A stretch of DNA of 64,000 bases, from assembly GCA_016702305.1 (NCBI GenBank), contig JADJEH010000001.1, forward strand, positions 806,001 to 870,000. Reading direction: 5' to 3'. The DNA is from a bacterium. GTDB lineage: Bacteria > Electryoneota > RPQS01. Positions 34,511 to 43,958 of this stretch are shown here, one piece after another. Position numbers and translations under genes: made by a program. Numbering within the stretch: the stretch's first letter is position 1; each line of letters begins with the position of its first letter. The notes beneath the pieces are model-generated. The model worked only from the letters and a program-made list of their open reading frames with translations. It was not told the origin of the DNA and ran no database searches.

Positions 34511-37276
34511 TTAATTCTGAAAGAAATTGTCAAGGCTGTCTATCAATGTGTCCAAGTCGGCGCGTGGTTCAAGCGGCACGGGAAGAGCCCGTTGCAGCAC
34601 TTTCCCGTAGCGAGTATTCAGCAGCCGTGTATCGGCGAGAATTGCGACACCTCGATCCTCGGGATGACGGATCAATCTACCAAGCCCTTGCCGCAGACGA
34701 ATTGCGCAGGCCGGCACGCTGATACCATAGAACGGATCGTCACCGCGCTCGGTCGCTAATTCTCCGCGCGCCTCTTGCCATGGGTCCGTGGGCACGTCAA
34801 AGGGCAGTTTTACTACGACTACTATTTGCAGCGCGTCGCCGACCAAATCAATCCCCTCCCACAGCGCCGAGGACCCAATCAGCATGCCGCCCGACGATTC
34901 ACGAAAGGCCTTAACGATTTCGTGAGTGTCCCGGCCGCTGCGCTGTTGCAGGAGCACACGATTGTGCTTGCGAGCTACAGGCGTCAATCGCTTGATCAGC
35001 CCATCCGCGCTGGCGTGGGACGTACACAAAACCAAAGTATTCCTCGGCACATCCGATAGAATGCGCGCGAGAATCGCCGCGACCTGATCGTGATGCGCGT
35101 CCGTCTGCTTCGCGTCGGGCAGGAAGCTCGGACAGTAGCAGCGCATCTGTTTGGACAGCGTGAACGGCGAATCAAGCACCGCACGAGAAACACGCACCGT
35201 ATCACCCTGCTGAATTCCCAGCGTCTTTTCAAGGACGGCAAATTGTCCTTCGTGGGTCAGCGTCGCCGAGGTCAGCACGGCGCCGTGCGTCTGCGTCCAG
35301 AGAGCGTTCTGCAGAATTGCGGCGACTGATATCGGTGCGGCGGATAGCGACACGCCGCCCGCGCCGCGATTCCCTGCGCCTTCATACCAGTATACATAAT
35401 TCGCATGCGTGGCCGCCATGGTCATGCGGCCCGTATCCAACAGTTCGTTCAACGATGCGGCCACCGAGCGCAGCTCAAGCATGCGCTCCTTCACATCACG
35501 GCGCGTTTCATCGTCGGCAAACAATGCCCGCAGCACTCCGTCGAGACGCTCGCTCAACTCTTCAAAATCCGATATCAGGTCGGCAAACGCGTTCGCGAGG
35601 TGCTCTTGCGTGGGGGTGGCCGCGCGAAGGCGTTTGCGCGTATCCTCGTTCAACTGCTGACCAAGTCCCTCCGCCGCATGCTGAAAGGCCAGGCGAGACT
35701 TGCGATAAAGGGCCTTAACCAGAATGTCCAGCGCTACAAGTTCCGTGCTGACTTCGTCGTCGCGTGATTCTTTCGCGAGCTTGGTCAACAATCCGCGCGA
35801 AGAGCGCTCATCAGACAATCGCGAAAGAACGTTTCGCACGGCGACGGGGCTGAAACTCAACGAATATGCCGCGACGATGGCGCGCTCAAACTGATGCGCT
35901 TCGTCCACAACCAAGCGACGCTCAGTGCCCTCGCCGCCCAGAAAACGCGTAAAGTCGGTCGCCAGCAACGCATGATTCACGAGCAGCAAGCGCGCTTTCT
36001 TCGCGTCATCCAGCGCCTGCCGATAGTAGTCGCCGCGGTTCGCGCCGCATCCGGCTCCCGAACATGCAGCGGCATCCGAGCAGACCATGGACCAAACAAG
36101 AGGCTCGTACTCCGGTCGAAATCCACCGATTTCGCCGATGTCGCCGCGAGTGGTCAAGTGTGACCAGCGCAGCAGCGGCAGAAGTTTGTGGCGGTCGCCG
36201 TCACTCAGGCGGCCATCCACGTCGCGCAGCGCGGCCCGCAATCTACGCTTGCACAGGTAGTTGTCACGGCCTTTCAAGACTGCCGCCGGTACGCGGCGCT
36301 GCGTGGACCGGGCAATGTCCACAATCTCTTTTGTAAGAAGTTGCTCCTGGAGCGAGCGCGTGTGGGATGAGACAACCACCTGTCTATTGCTGTCTTCGTC
36401 GCCGGCCAGTGCCCATTCCAACGCGGGGACCAAATAGCCCAATGACTTGCCTGTTCCCGTCGGAGCTTCAAGGAGCAACACTTCCTCATTGACGAAGGCG
36501 TTTGCGACGGCCGTCGCCATCTGTACCTGTTGTTCGCGCGGAGTGAAATGCGGCAGGTTGTGACTGAACAGACCGTTGTCATCAAGTTCCGCAATCGAGA
36601 GTTCCGCCAAATTGTCCGGTTCCGTCTCAGCTTCAGCCGTCTGCGGTGGTGCTATGTCTAACGCAAGTGAGCGCAAGCGGTCAAAGAACTGTTCCGAGCG
36701 ATGGTGGCCGTTCCCCGCGATGGCAGCAATCTCTGCGGCCAAATCACCCCAGACCCGATCCGGCAAGAATCGGATCATTTCAACGAGTATCTCGCCTGTC
36801 GCCTGCGCATCATCCGACGCCCTGTGGGCGGAGTGCAGAGTAACGGCAAAGGCCGAACACAAGCTACTTAGCGAAAACCGCGGAAGCTCCGCCCAAAAAA
36901 TCCGGGCAAGCTCCGCGGTGTCAAGTAGTGTGTTGCGCGGAAAGCGAAAATCCGTACCTCCGGAGGCGACGAGAAAACTGACGTCAAAGGAGATGTTCTG
37001 TCCGACGACGGGCGAGTTGCCGATGAACTCGAGCAACTCGCCGCGTATGTCGGAGAATTTTGGCTGTCCGGCCACGTCACGATCGGTAATGCCGGTCAGT
37101 GAGATGATGAAGGGCGGGAGTTTGCGGCCCGGGTCGAGCAGCGTCTGAAACGTGTCAACCACGACGCCATTTTCAAACTTAACCGCACCTACTTCAATGA
37201 TCTCATCGTCGCCCGGAGAAATGCCGGTCGTCTCAACGTCCACGGCAACGAAGCAACCGAGGCCCAGCTCGGTCAA
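34511..37276 (-). CDS. dinG: DnaQ-like exonuclease fused to DinG-family helicase
   Basis: About 921 residues. The N-terminal DEDD exonuclease (about 1-170) has FVAVDVETTG, the NISFDVSFL loop and HRASDDAQAT. The helicase part is XPD-like, with Walker A EAPTGTGKS, an iron-sulfur cluster region (one Cys in DNYLCKRRL, then VCSDAAACSGAGC) and the DEAH box VVDEAHQFE. This fused form is common outside Gammaproteobacteria. The start is uncertain: a TTG at 37276 lies 19 nt after gcvPB, while an open frame reaches a TTG at 37357. No Shine-Dalgarno decides between them. Confidence 0.9.
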   Translation of the reverse strand: MTELGLGCFVAVDVETTGISPGDDEIIEVGAVKFENGVVVDTFQTLLDPGRKLPPFIISLTGITDRDVAGQPKFSDIRGELLEFIGNSPVVGQNISFDVSFLVASGGTDFRFPRNTLLDTAELARIFWAELPRFSLSSLCSAFAVTLHSAHRASDDAQATGEILVEMIRFLPDRVWGDLAAEIAAIAGNGHHRSEQFFDRLRSLALDIAPPQTAEAETEPDNLAELSIAELDDNGLFSHNLPHFTPREQQVQMATAVANAFVNEEVLLLEAPTGTGKSLGYLVPALEWALAGDEDSNRQVVVSSHTRSLQEQLLTKEIVDIARSTQRRVPAAVLKGRDNYLCKRRLRAALRDVDGRLSDGDRHKLLPLLRWSHLTTRGDIGEIGGFRPEYEPLVWSMVCSDAAACSGAGCGANRGDYYRQALDDAKKARLLLVNHALLATDFTRFLGGEGTERRLVVDEAHQFERAIVAAYSLSFSPVAVRNVLSRLSDERSSRGLLTKLAKESRDDEVSTELVALDILVKALYRKSRLAFQHAAEGLGQQLNEDTRKRLRAATPTQEHLANAFADLISDFEELSERLDGVLRALFADDETRRDVKERMLELRSVAASLNELLDTGRMTMAATHANYVYWYEGAGNRGAGGVSLSAAPISVAAILQNALWTQTHGAVLTSATLTHEGQFAVLEKTLGIQQGDTVRVSRAVLDSPFTLSKQMRCYCPSFLPDAKQTDAHHDQVAAILARILSDVPRNTLVLCTSHASADGLIKRLTPVARKHNRVLLQQRSGRDTHEIVKAFRESSGGMLIGSSALWEGIDLVGDALQIVVVVKLPFDVPTDPWQEARGELATERGDDPFYGISVPACAIRLRQGLGRLIRHPEDRGVAILADTRLLNTRYGKVLQRALPVPLEPRADLDTLIDSLDNFFQN

Positions 37277-37295
37277 CCACGCCGCGGGCCGCTGC

Positions 37296-38774
37296 TCAGG
37301 ACTGGTCGTCGCTGAAGAAGCGGATATTGAGGTTGCGCGCGGCACCGGCTTCGTCAAGTCTGCGGACAGGGGTTGTATATGGCGCGTTCTTGAGCAGTTC
37401 CGGAGTCTCGCCGGCCTCGCGGTCTATGCGCAGCATGACGTCAATGAACTCGTCTAACGTCTCTTTGCTTTCAGATTCCGTGGGTTCGATCATCAGGCAC
37501 TCAGGAACGATTAGCGGGAAGTAGACGGTTGGCGGGTGAATCCCGAAGTCGAGCAGGCGCTTCGCGATGTCCGTTGTACGCACGCCTTTGGCCTTCTGGT
37601 TGTTTCCCGAGAAGACCGCTTCATGCATGCACGGACGGTCCATGTGGATCAGATAGTTCGGAGACAGCTTCTTGCGCAGGTAGTTCGCGTTAATAATTGC
37701 ATTGTCACTAATCGCTCGCAACCCATTGCCGCCGAGACTCTTAATATAAGTTAACGCTCGGACGAGCATTCCGAAGTTCCCGTAGAACGTGTGTACCGAG
37801 CCAATAGAATCGGGTCGATCCCAATCCCACAGTGCCTGGTCTCCCTTCTTGGCCAGCACGGGCAAAGGCAAGAATTTCGAGAGCTTGTCCTTAATCGCGA
37901 CGGGACCGCTGCCCGGACCGCCGCCGCCGTGCGGCGTCGAAAAGGTTTTGTGCAGGTTCATGTGACACGCATCAAAGCCCATGTCGCCCGGTCGGGCAAT
38001 GCCCAATAAGGCGTTGAGATTCGCGCCGTCCATGTAGACCAGTCCGCCCGCGTCGTGAACGAGGTCTATGATCTTGGCAATTTTCGTTTCGAAGAGGCCG
38101 AGTGTGTTCGGATTCGTGATCATCAATCCCGCAACGTCCTCATCCAACGTCCGCTTCAACGCCTCGATGTCCATGAGACCGTTCTCATCCGACGGAAGTT
38201 GAGTGACGCCATAACCGGAGAGGACGATTGAGGCTGGATTGGTGCCGTGCGCGCTGTCAGGAATGACAATTCGCTTACGCACATTGCCATTCTTCAAGTG
38301 GTAGGCGCGGAACATCAACAGCGCAGTGAACTCGCCTTGAGCTCCGGCCGCAGGCTGCAACGTGATCGCATCCATGCCGGTCACTTCAATCAGCGACTGC
38401 GACAGCTCCCACATCAATTGCAGCGCACCCTGAGCGCTGCGGGGCGACTGCCACGGGTTCAGCCCGGCGAAACCCGGCAAGGCGGACATCTCGTCATTGA
38501 TCTTCGGGTTGTACTTCATCGTACACGACCCAAGCGGATAGAAATCGCGATCAATGTGATGGTTGCGGGTCGAGAGATTCGTATAGTGGCGCACCACGAT
38601 GTTCTCGCTTACTTCCGGGAGTCGCGGAGCGGACTCGCGGGCGAGACCAGCCGGTGGCGTGTATCTCGGCAGATTCTCCGGTGTGGCGGGTACCTGCAGG
38701 CCCGTACGACCGGACTTGCTTTGCTCGAAGATGAGCTGGGTTTCGCTCTGCAGAGCGCGAACGTCACGGCTCAC
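37296..38774 (-). CDS. gcvPB: Glycine dehydrogenase (decarboxylating) subunit 2
   Basis: The PLP-binding half of the split P-protein of the glycine cleavage system. From a GTG at 38774 it has 492 residues. The PLP lysine lies in HMNLHKTFSTPHGGGGPG. HYTNLSTRNHHIDRDFYPLGS is the subunit signature. The start is fixed by AAGGAGGT 5 nt upstream and by a GTGA overlap with gcvPA; the open frame to 38795 was not used. It pairs with gcvPA and with lipoylated GcvH upstream. gcvT and lpd are not in the window. Confidence 0.97.
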   Translation of the reverse strand: MSRDVRALQSETQLIFEQSKSGRTGLQVPATPENLPRYTPPAGLARESAPRLPEVSENIVVRHYTNLSTRNHHIDRDFYPLGSCTMKYNPKINDEMSALPGFAGLNPWQSPRSAQGALQLMWELSQSLIEVTGMDAITLQPAAGAQGEFTALLMFRAYHLKNGNVRKRIVIPDSAHGTNPASIVLSGYGVTQLPSDENGLMDIEALKRTLDEDVAGLMITNPNTLGLFETKIAKIIDLVHDAGGLVYMDGANLNALLGIARPGDMGFDACHMNLHKTFSTPHGGGGPGSGPVAIKDKLSKFLPLPVLAKKGDQALWDWDRPDSIGSVHTFYGNFGMLVRALTYIKSLGGNGLRAISDNAIINANYLRKKLSPNYLIHMDRPCMHEAVFSGNNQKAKGVRTTDIAKRLLDFGIHPPTVYFPLIVPECLMIEPTESESKETLDEFIDVMLRIDREAGETPELLKNAPYTTPVRRLDEAGAARNLNIRFFSDDQS

Positions 38775-40126
38775 TTGGCACCTCCTTGCAGCCACGTCGC
38801 CGCATGCTCGACGTATGCATCAATCTCCGCGACGGAACGCTTCTCGGTCAACGCGACCAGGATGCCACGGTCGTCCGACAGACCCATGCGGGTCAACGGT
38901 ACGCCGGCCAGTATTCCGCGAGCGGCCATGTAGATTACAAACTCCTCAGCACTACCGGGAACTGTCATTAAGAACTCCCTGAAGTGCGGACCGCGGTGCG
39001 GGAGGCTGAAGCCCGCCACACTGCGCAGCTTATCCATCATGTACATCGTTCGACGTGCAGATGCTTCGCCAATCTCGCGCAGGCCCGTCGGGCCCATCAT
39101 AGACATGTAAAATGTCGCGCGAGCCGCAAGCAGGCCCTGATTCGTGCAGATATTCGATGTTGCCTTGTCGCGCCGAATGTGCTGCTCACGTGTTTGAAGT
39201 GTCAACACATAACCGCGACGCCCATCAACGTCCTTCGTCACACCAACGATGCGACCGGGCATCAATCGAATCAACTCATTGGACGCGGCAAACAGACCCA
39301 GGTACGGTCCGCCGAATGACATGTAGTTGCCGAGCGGCTGACCCTCACCCACGACGATGTCCGCGCCGAGCTTCCCGGGCGGCGTCAAAACGCCCATGGC
39401 CATTGGATCCGTGACGAAGATGACCAACGTGCCGTTGCTGTGCGCGCGGGCGACCAATTTCCGTACGTCGTCAACAACTCCGAAGAAATTCGGGTATTGC
39501 ACGACCAAGGCGGCTACGTCGTCGCCCAAGAGCATGGATAAGGCTTCGTGTGACTGCGAGCCGTCCGGACAACGTGCGCAGTCAAACTTGATCCCGAGCG
39601 CGACATTGTTCGTCTCAGCCACCCGGCGATAAGCCGGATTCACCGCTTCGCTCCAGACGACGCGCGTGCGCTTGGTATGGGCGCGGGCCATACTGATGGC
39701 CTCCGACAGCGCCGTGCCGCAATCGTAGAGGCTGGCATTGGCCGCGGGCATCGCATAAAGCTCGCAGACCATGGATTGGAACTCGTAGATGACCTGCAGC
39801 GTACCCTGCGCGACTTCCGGCTGGTACGGTGTGTAGGCCGTCACATATTCGCTGCGCATGCCCAAAGCATCCACAGCGGCGGGGACATAGTGATCGTAGG
39901 AACCTGCGCCCATGAAGCACGCGCGATTCATGGCCGACTGATTCAGCGCGGCCAACTCCATCACTTCGCGGCGGACGTCCCACTCTGATTTTCCGTCGGC
40001 GATGGCGAGCGGACGATTCAGCCGCAGCTCGGCCGGGATCGGCTCAAGCAATTCTTCTAAAGACGAGACCCCGATGTCGCGCAGCATCGCACTGCGATCA
40101 TCGGGGGTGTTCGGAATATAGCGCAT
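38771..40126 (-). CDS. gcvPA: Glycine dehydrogenase (decarboxylating) subunit 1
   Basis: The other half of the split P-protein; 451 residues with the N-terminal RYIPNTPDDRSAML signature and the conserved TSNICTNQGLLA near the C-terminus. The split form is usual in many bacteria that are not Proteobacteria. The ATG at 40126 is 29 nt after gcvH, and the stop overlaps gcvPB by 4 nt. Equal amounts of the two subunits are likely because of this coupling. Confidence 0.96.
   Translation of the reverse strand: MRYIPNTPDDRSAMLRDIGVSSLEELLEPIPAELRLNRPLAIADGKSEWDVRREVMELAALNQSAMNRACFMGAGSYDHYVPAAVDALGMRSEYVTAYTPYQPEVAQGTLQVIYEFQSMVCELYAMPAANASLYDCGTALSEAISMARAHTKRTRVVWSEAVNPAYRRVAETNNVALGIKFDCARCPDGSQSHEALSMLLGDDVAALVVQYPNFFGVVDDVRKLVARAHSNGTLVIFVTDPMAMGVLTPPGKLGADIVVGEGQPLGNYMSFGGPYLGLFAASNELIRLMPGRIVGVTKDVDGRRGYVLTLQTREQHIRRDKATSNICTNQGLLAARATFYMSMMGPTGLREIGEASARRTMYMMDKLRSVAGFSLPHRGPHFREFLMTVPGSAEEFVIYMAARGILAGVPLTRMGLSDDRGILVALTEKRSVAEIDAYVEHAATWLQGGAK
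38780..38787 (-). promoter_or_regulatory. Strong Shine-Dalgarno fixing the gcvPB start
   Basis: AAGGAGGT on the minus strand, inside the end of gcvPA, 5 nt before the GTG at 38774. It decides in favour of this start over the upstream open frame. Confidence 0.75.
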
Positions 40127-40155
40127 TCGTTGAGTGCGTGTGGGTCCTGTTCAGA

Positions 40156-40539
40156 CTACGCGCTGGTTAGGTCTTTGTACGCCGCCGGCGTCAGAAGATT
40201 GGCGGCTTCGGAATCAAACTTAGATGGGCGGATTTTGACGATCCAGCCGCCCGTATACGGCTCACGATTGATCACTTCGGGCGCGTCAGCCAGCGCCGTA
40301 TTCACTTCTACGACTTCACCGGTGATCGGCGAATACAGATCCGCCACGGCCTTGACCGCTTCGATCGTGCCGAAGCTGTCGCCCTGTAGCGTTTTTGTAC
40401 CAACCTCGGGCAATTGTACGAATACTACGTCGCCCAATTCACCTTGGGCGAATTCAGTGATCCCGACCGCAGCGACGCCGCCGTCGAGTTTCACCCATTC
40501 ATGTTCCTTGGTGTAAAGATATCCATCCGGGATATGCAT
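40156..40539 (-). CDS. gcvH: Glycine cleavage system H protein
   Basis: A 127-residue lipoyl carrier that shuttles the aminomethyl group between the P, T and L proteins. The lipoylation motif GTIEAVKAVADLYSP holds Lys63. The start is the ATG at 40539 with AAAGGAC upstream. It heads the local gcvH-gcvPA-gcvPB run, about 34 nt after accC. No separate promoter is clear in that gap. Confidence 0.96.
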   Translation of the reverse strand: MHIPDGYLYTKEHEWVKLDGGVAAVGITEFAQGELGDVVFVQLPEVGTKTLQGDSFGTIEAVKAVADLYSPITGEVVEVNTALADAPEVINREPYTGGWIVKIRPSKFDSEAANLLTPAAYKDLTSA

Positions 40540-40573
40540 TGCAAGACGTCCTTTAGGATGATTTCAGTTATGT

Positions 40574-41926
40574 TCAAGCCTGTGCTTGCTGCTCCATGTA
40601 TTGTTCTACCCACTTGGTGTGCACCTTGCCCGTCTTAAAGGCCTCGGTGTCAAGCATTTGCAGGTGAAACGGTATCGTCGTATGAATCCCCTCGACCACG
40701 AACTCCGAAAGCGCCCGGCGCGTGCGCGCCAGAGCCTCATCACGCGTCGAACCGTGCACGATGAGCTTGGCAATCAGACTATCATAGTAAGGGGGTATCG
40801 TATAGCCTTGATAGACATGCGAATCCACGCGCACACCCGGACCACCGGGGAGGTTCCAGGTCGCCACGGTCCCCGGCGACGGCAAAAAGCCACGCGCGGC
40901 GTCTTCAGCGTTGATGCGGCATTCAATGGCGTGACCACGAATTTGGATGTCCTTTTGCTTCGGCAATTCTTCACCAAGAGCGACCAGGAGCTGCCACTTG
41001 ACCAGGTCCGTGCCGGTCACCATCTCCGTGACAGGATGCTCGACCTGAATACGCGTGTTCATTTCCATGAAATAGAACTCACCATTCGGAGCCAGCAGGA
41101 ATTCCATCGTTCCCGCGCCTGAATAGTTGATCGCGGCCGCCGCCTGCGTGGCCGTCTTGCCCATAACTTCACGGAGTTTCGCGTCAACGGCGGGCGAAGG
41201 CGATTCCTCGATCAACTTCTGATGGCGCCGCTGCATGGAGCAGTCGCGTTCACCCAGATGAATACAGCCGCCGCGACCGTCTCCAAGAACCTGGACTTCG
41301 ACATGACGCGGTTCGATGATGGCCTTCTCAAGATACAAGTCGCCGTTACTGAACGCGGCTTCGGCTTCCGCACTGGCCATTTCAAACGATGTCTCCACGG
41401 CATTCATGTCGGTCACTAACCGCATGCCGCGTCCACCGCCGCCGGCGACCGCTTTGATCATGACCGGCAGACCAAACTCCTCGGCCAATCTGCGCGCCTC
41501 GGCGGCATTGGCCACCGGGCCGTCACTGCCGGGAATCACCGGACACTTGGCCCGGATCATCGTGCGCTTGGCTTCCGACTTGTTGCCCATCAAGTCAATG
41601 ACCTGCGGATCAGGTCCGATCCAAACGATTTCGTGGGCCATGCAAATGCGCGCGAAATCCGAGTTCTCGGCCATGAACCCGTATCCGGGATGAATCGCGT
41701 CCGCGCCGGAAATCTCGGCGGCGGCGATGATCGCCTTTGGCGAAAGATAACTCTGTGCAGCTTGCGGCGGACCGATGCAGATGGACTCGTCCGCAAACCG
41801 AACATGCAGCGAATCCCGATCAGCCGTGGAAAATATGGCCACGGAGCGCAAGCCAAGGTCCTTGCAGGCGCGAATCACGCGCAAGGCGATTTCGCCGCGG
41901 TTGGCCACCAGTACTTTCTTGAACAT
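40574..41926 (-). CDS. accC: Acetyl-CoA carboxylase, biotin carboxylase subunit
   Basis: ATP-dependent carboxylation of the biotin on AccB. From an ATG at 41926 it has 450 residues, normal length. Seen are MFKKVLVANRGEIALRVIRAC, the glycine-rich lid KAVAGGGGRGMRLV and EMNTRIQVEHPVTEMVTG. The open frame runs to 42022 but overlaps accB and is rejected. The start codon overlaps the accB TAA by one base (TAATG), a common accB-accC junction. Confidence 0.97.
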   Translation of the reverse strand: MFKKVLVANRGEIALRVIRACKDLGLRSVAIFSTADRDSLHVRFADESICIGPPQAAQSYLSPKAIIAAAEISGADAIHPGYGFMAENSDFARICMAHEIVWIGPDPQVIDLMGNKSEAKRTMIRAKCPVIPGSDGPVANAAEARRLAEEFGLPVMIKAVAGGGGRGMRLVTDMNAVETSFEMASAEAEAAFSNGDLYLEKAIIEPRHVEVQVLGDGRGGCIHLGERDCSMQRRHQKLIEESPSPAVDAKLREVMGKTATQAAAAINYSGAGTMEFLLAPNGEFYFMEMNTRIQVEHPVTEMVTGTDLVKWQLLVALGEELPKQKDIQIRGHAIECRINAEDAARGFLPSPGTVATWNLPGGPGVRVDSHVYQGYTIPPYYDSLIAKLIVHGSTRDEALARTRRALSEFVVEGIHTTIPFHLQMLDTEAFKTGKVHTKWVEQYMEQQAQA

Positions 41927-42456
41927 TATCCCGCCCGTTCGATGCGGAACAAGACTTGACCAAACTCGACGGGCTGTGCGTTGTCCACCAGAATCTCGAC
42001 AACGCGGCCCTTGACTTCGCATTCGATTTCATTCATCAGCTTCATCGCTTCGATAATGCAAAGCACTTTTCCGGGCTCCACCATGTCGCCGACTCGAATA
42101 TACGGCTCGGCGTCAGGCGAGGGCGCGCGATAGAGCGTTCCCACCATCGGTGCTTTCACGTCCACGGTGTTCGCAGACGGCGCACGTGTTTCCGACGCGG
42201 CCGCGGGCGCGGTCGGCGCGGCCAGCGGGGCCTGCATCGCGGCCATCTGCTGCGGCGCGTAGCCCATCTGCGGCATGGCCATCTGCGCCGGCATCATCGT
42301 GATCTCAGGGTGACTGCCGTTTTTCGAAATGCGTATCTTTAGGTCATTTTCAACAAGCTCGAACTCAGTAATCGGACTGCGCTCGATCATGCGAATCAAT
42401 TTCTGAATCTCCGCGATATCGAGACGCGGTTTGTCTTTCGTCGGACGAGTGGACAT
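41926..42456 (-). CDS. accB: Biotin carboxyl carrier protein
   Basis: A 176-residue protein with a folded N-terminal segment, an Ala/Pro/Met-rich linker (about 55-95) and the biotinyl domain. The target lysine (Lys139) is in CIIEAMKLMNEIE, with the thumb region before it. It supplies malonyl-CoA for the fatty-acid operon located about 20 kb away. The start is the ATG at 42456, 9 nt after the OmpA-like gene. Confidence 0.96.
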   Translation of the reverse strand: MSTRPTKDKPRLDIAEIQKLIRMIERSPITEFELVENDLKIRISKNGSHPEITMMPAQMAMPQMGYAPQQMAAMQAPLAAPTAPAAASETRAPSANTVDVKAPMVGTLYRAPSPDAEPYIRVGDMVEPGKVLCIIEAMKLMNEIECEVKGRVVEILVDNAQPVEFGQVLFRIERAG

Positions 42457-42465
42457 AAGGGCTCC

Positions 42466-43356
42466 TTAGTTGGGCCGATGAACGAACTTCACGCGATTCT
42501 CCCCTGCAGTCTCCGAGCCTACCGGTACTAACCGGTCGGCGGGAAACCCGGCTGCCGCGAGAACGTTCCGGACGGCTTCGGCGCGCGACTGCGTCAACAT
42601 CAGACGCTCTTCGGCCGAGGCAATGGTCTCATTGGTTTGTGCACGTATCTCAATCTGTCCATCCGAATACTCATACTTCAATTGCGAGGCCACACTCCGC
42701 AGATAGGACAAGCTGTGCTCATTCAACTGCGAAGAGCCACGCGCGAACTCGATCGCGCCGCCGGTCGAGGCGAGCCGTTTGCCCGCGCCTGCCGAGGCGC
42801 TTCCGTGTTCCTCGAAGAACACTTCAATCAAATCAAAGGCGTGTAGAACACCTGCTTCAATAACGTCTTCCACCGGCGGCTGCGGTTTGGAATCGCGGAC
42901 GGCGGCAGGCAACCGCGCGTCCGAGCTGACCAGCAGTTCGCGGCGACTCCGGCTACCCGATTGCGGCCGCGGCTTTTCGACAGAGGGTTTGTCCTGAGGT
43001 TGGGCAGTCGTGCCGGACTGCGCGTCGTCCCCTTGCCGGACGAAATCAGTTGATGCAATGCGGGTCCGGACAGCCGTCGAATCGGGCGTCGCCGGTTGGG
43101 GCGATGCGGCCGCCGAAGGCGATGGATGCACTTTAACCGTCGGAGTCGGTTGCGCTTTGCTTGCAGGAGCCGCCATCTGCTCAATCACAGCGCCGCGATA
43201 AAGCACGGCAGCCGAGGCAAAGAGCAGGAGCGAATAGATCAAAGCGCCCTTCGAATGCTTGACCATTTGCTGCCGACCTCTGACCAACCAGAACGCTAAG
43301 AAGCCAAAGGCCAACAGCGCGGCACAAATCGCCAGTGTCAGACGCAGCGGGTCCAC
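42466..43356 (-). CDS. Inner-membrane protein with OmpA-like C-terminal domain
   Basis: A 296-residue protein with two N-terminal transmembrane helices (about 5-25 and 37-58), then a Pro/Ser/Ala-rich linker of roughly 110 residues. The C-terminal OmpA/MotB-like domain is typical of peptidoglycan binding (IEFARGSSQLNEHSLSYL ... LTQSRAEAVRNVLAAAGFP). Anchored in the inner membrane, it could reach the wall across the linker. Between efp and accB it looks like an uninformative insertion. I cannot assign it to a motility or Tol system. Confidence is in the domain, not in the role. Confidence 0.8.
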   Translation of the reverse strand: MDPLRLTLAICAALLAFGFLAFWLVRGRQQMVKHSKGALIYSLLLFASAAVLYRGAVIEQMAAPASKAQPTPTVKVHPSPSAAASPQPATPDSTAVRTRIASTDFVRQGDDAQSGTTAQPQDKPSVEKPRPQSGSRSRRELLVSSDARLPAAVRDSKPQPPVEDVIEAGVLHAFDLIEVFFEEHGSASAGAGKRLASTGGAIEFARGSSQLNEHSLSYLRSVASQLKYEYSDGQIEIRAQTNETIASAEERLMLTQSRAEAVRNVLAAAGFPADRLVPVGSETAGENRVKFVHRPN

Positions 43357-43359
43357 GGA

Positions 43360-43929
43360 CTATCCTGCTCGTTTCACCCGGTCGAGATACTCCCCGGTAC
43401 GGGTATCCACGCGCACTACATCGCCGGTTTCACAAAACAAAGGCACCGCCACTTCAGCGCCGGTTTCAAGTATGGCAGGCTTGCCCGTGTTGGAAACCGT
43501 ATCGCCTTTGAAGCCCGGAGCCGTCTCTTTAATCGTCAATTCGAGGAAGTTCGGCAACTCGATGGTCAGCGCTTCGGTGTCGAGGAAATTGACGCGGCAG
43601 ACCACGCCCTCTTTCAACCACTGAGCCTTGTCTCCCAGCCAGTCGCCGCCAAACTGGAACTGATCGTAGGATTCCTGATCCATGAAATGGTAGAACTCGC
43701 CGTCGCTGTAGAGAAACTGCAAGTCCTTGCCATCCACGCGCACGGTTTCGATTGAGGCGCCCGAGTTAAGCGTGCGTTCAATAACGCGGCCTGTCCGGGC
43801 ATTGCGCAACGTGATGCGTACGAATGCACCGCCCTTACCCGGCTTCACGTGCTGAAAATCGGCGACTTCGAAAATCTGTCCTTCCATCTGCAGGGTCAAG
43901 CCCTTGCGAATATCCGCTGTTGATGCCAT
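43360..43929 (-). CDS. efp: Translation elongation factor P
   Basis: Relieves ribosome stalling at polyproline. The 189 residues show the N-terminal KOW-like domain with HVKPGKGGAFVRI, where Lys32 at the tip is the position modified in many species, and the OB domains ending DVVRVDTRTGEYLDRVKR. The modifying enzymes are not in the window. It sits 4 nt before the OmpA-like gene and 29 nt after ligA. Confidence 0.97.
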   Translation of the reverse strand: MASTADIRKGLTLQMEGQIFEVADFQHVKPGKGGAFVRITLRNARTGRVIERTLNSGASIETVRVDGKDLQFLYSDGEFYHFMDQESYDQFQFGGDWLGDKAQWLKEGVVCRVNFLDTEALTIELPNFLELTIKETAPGFKGDTVSNTGKPAILETGAEVAVPLFCETGDVVRVDTRTGEYLDRVKRAG

Positions 43930-43958
43930 TTTGATTGTTATGTGAATTGGTTAATGAG

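Noticed and set aside
41927..42022. N-terminal extension of AccC
   Set aside because: It overlaps accB and precedes the universal MFKKVLVANRGEIA start.
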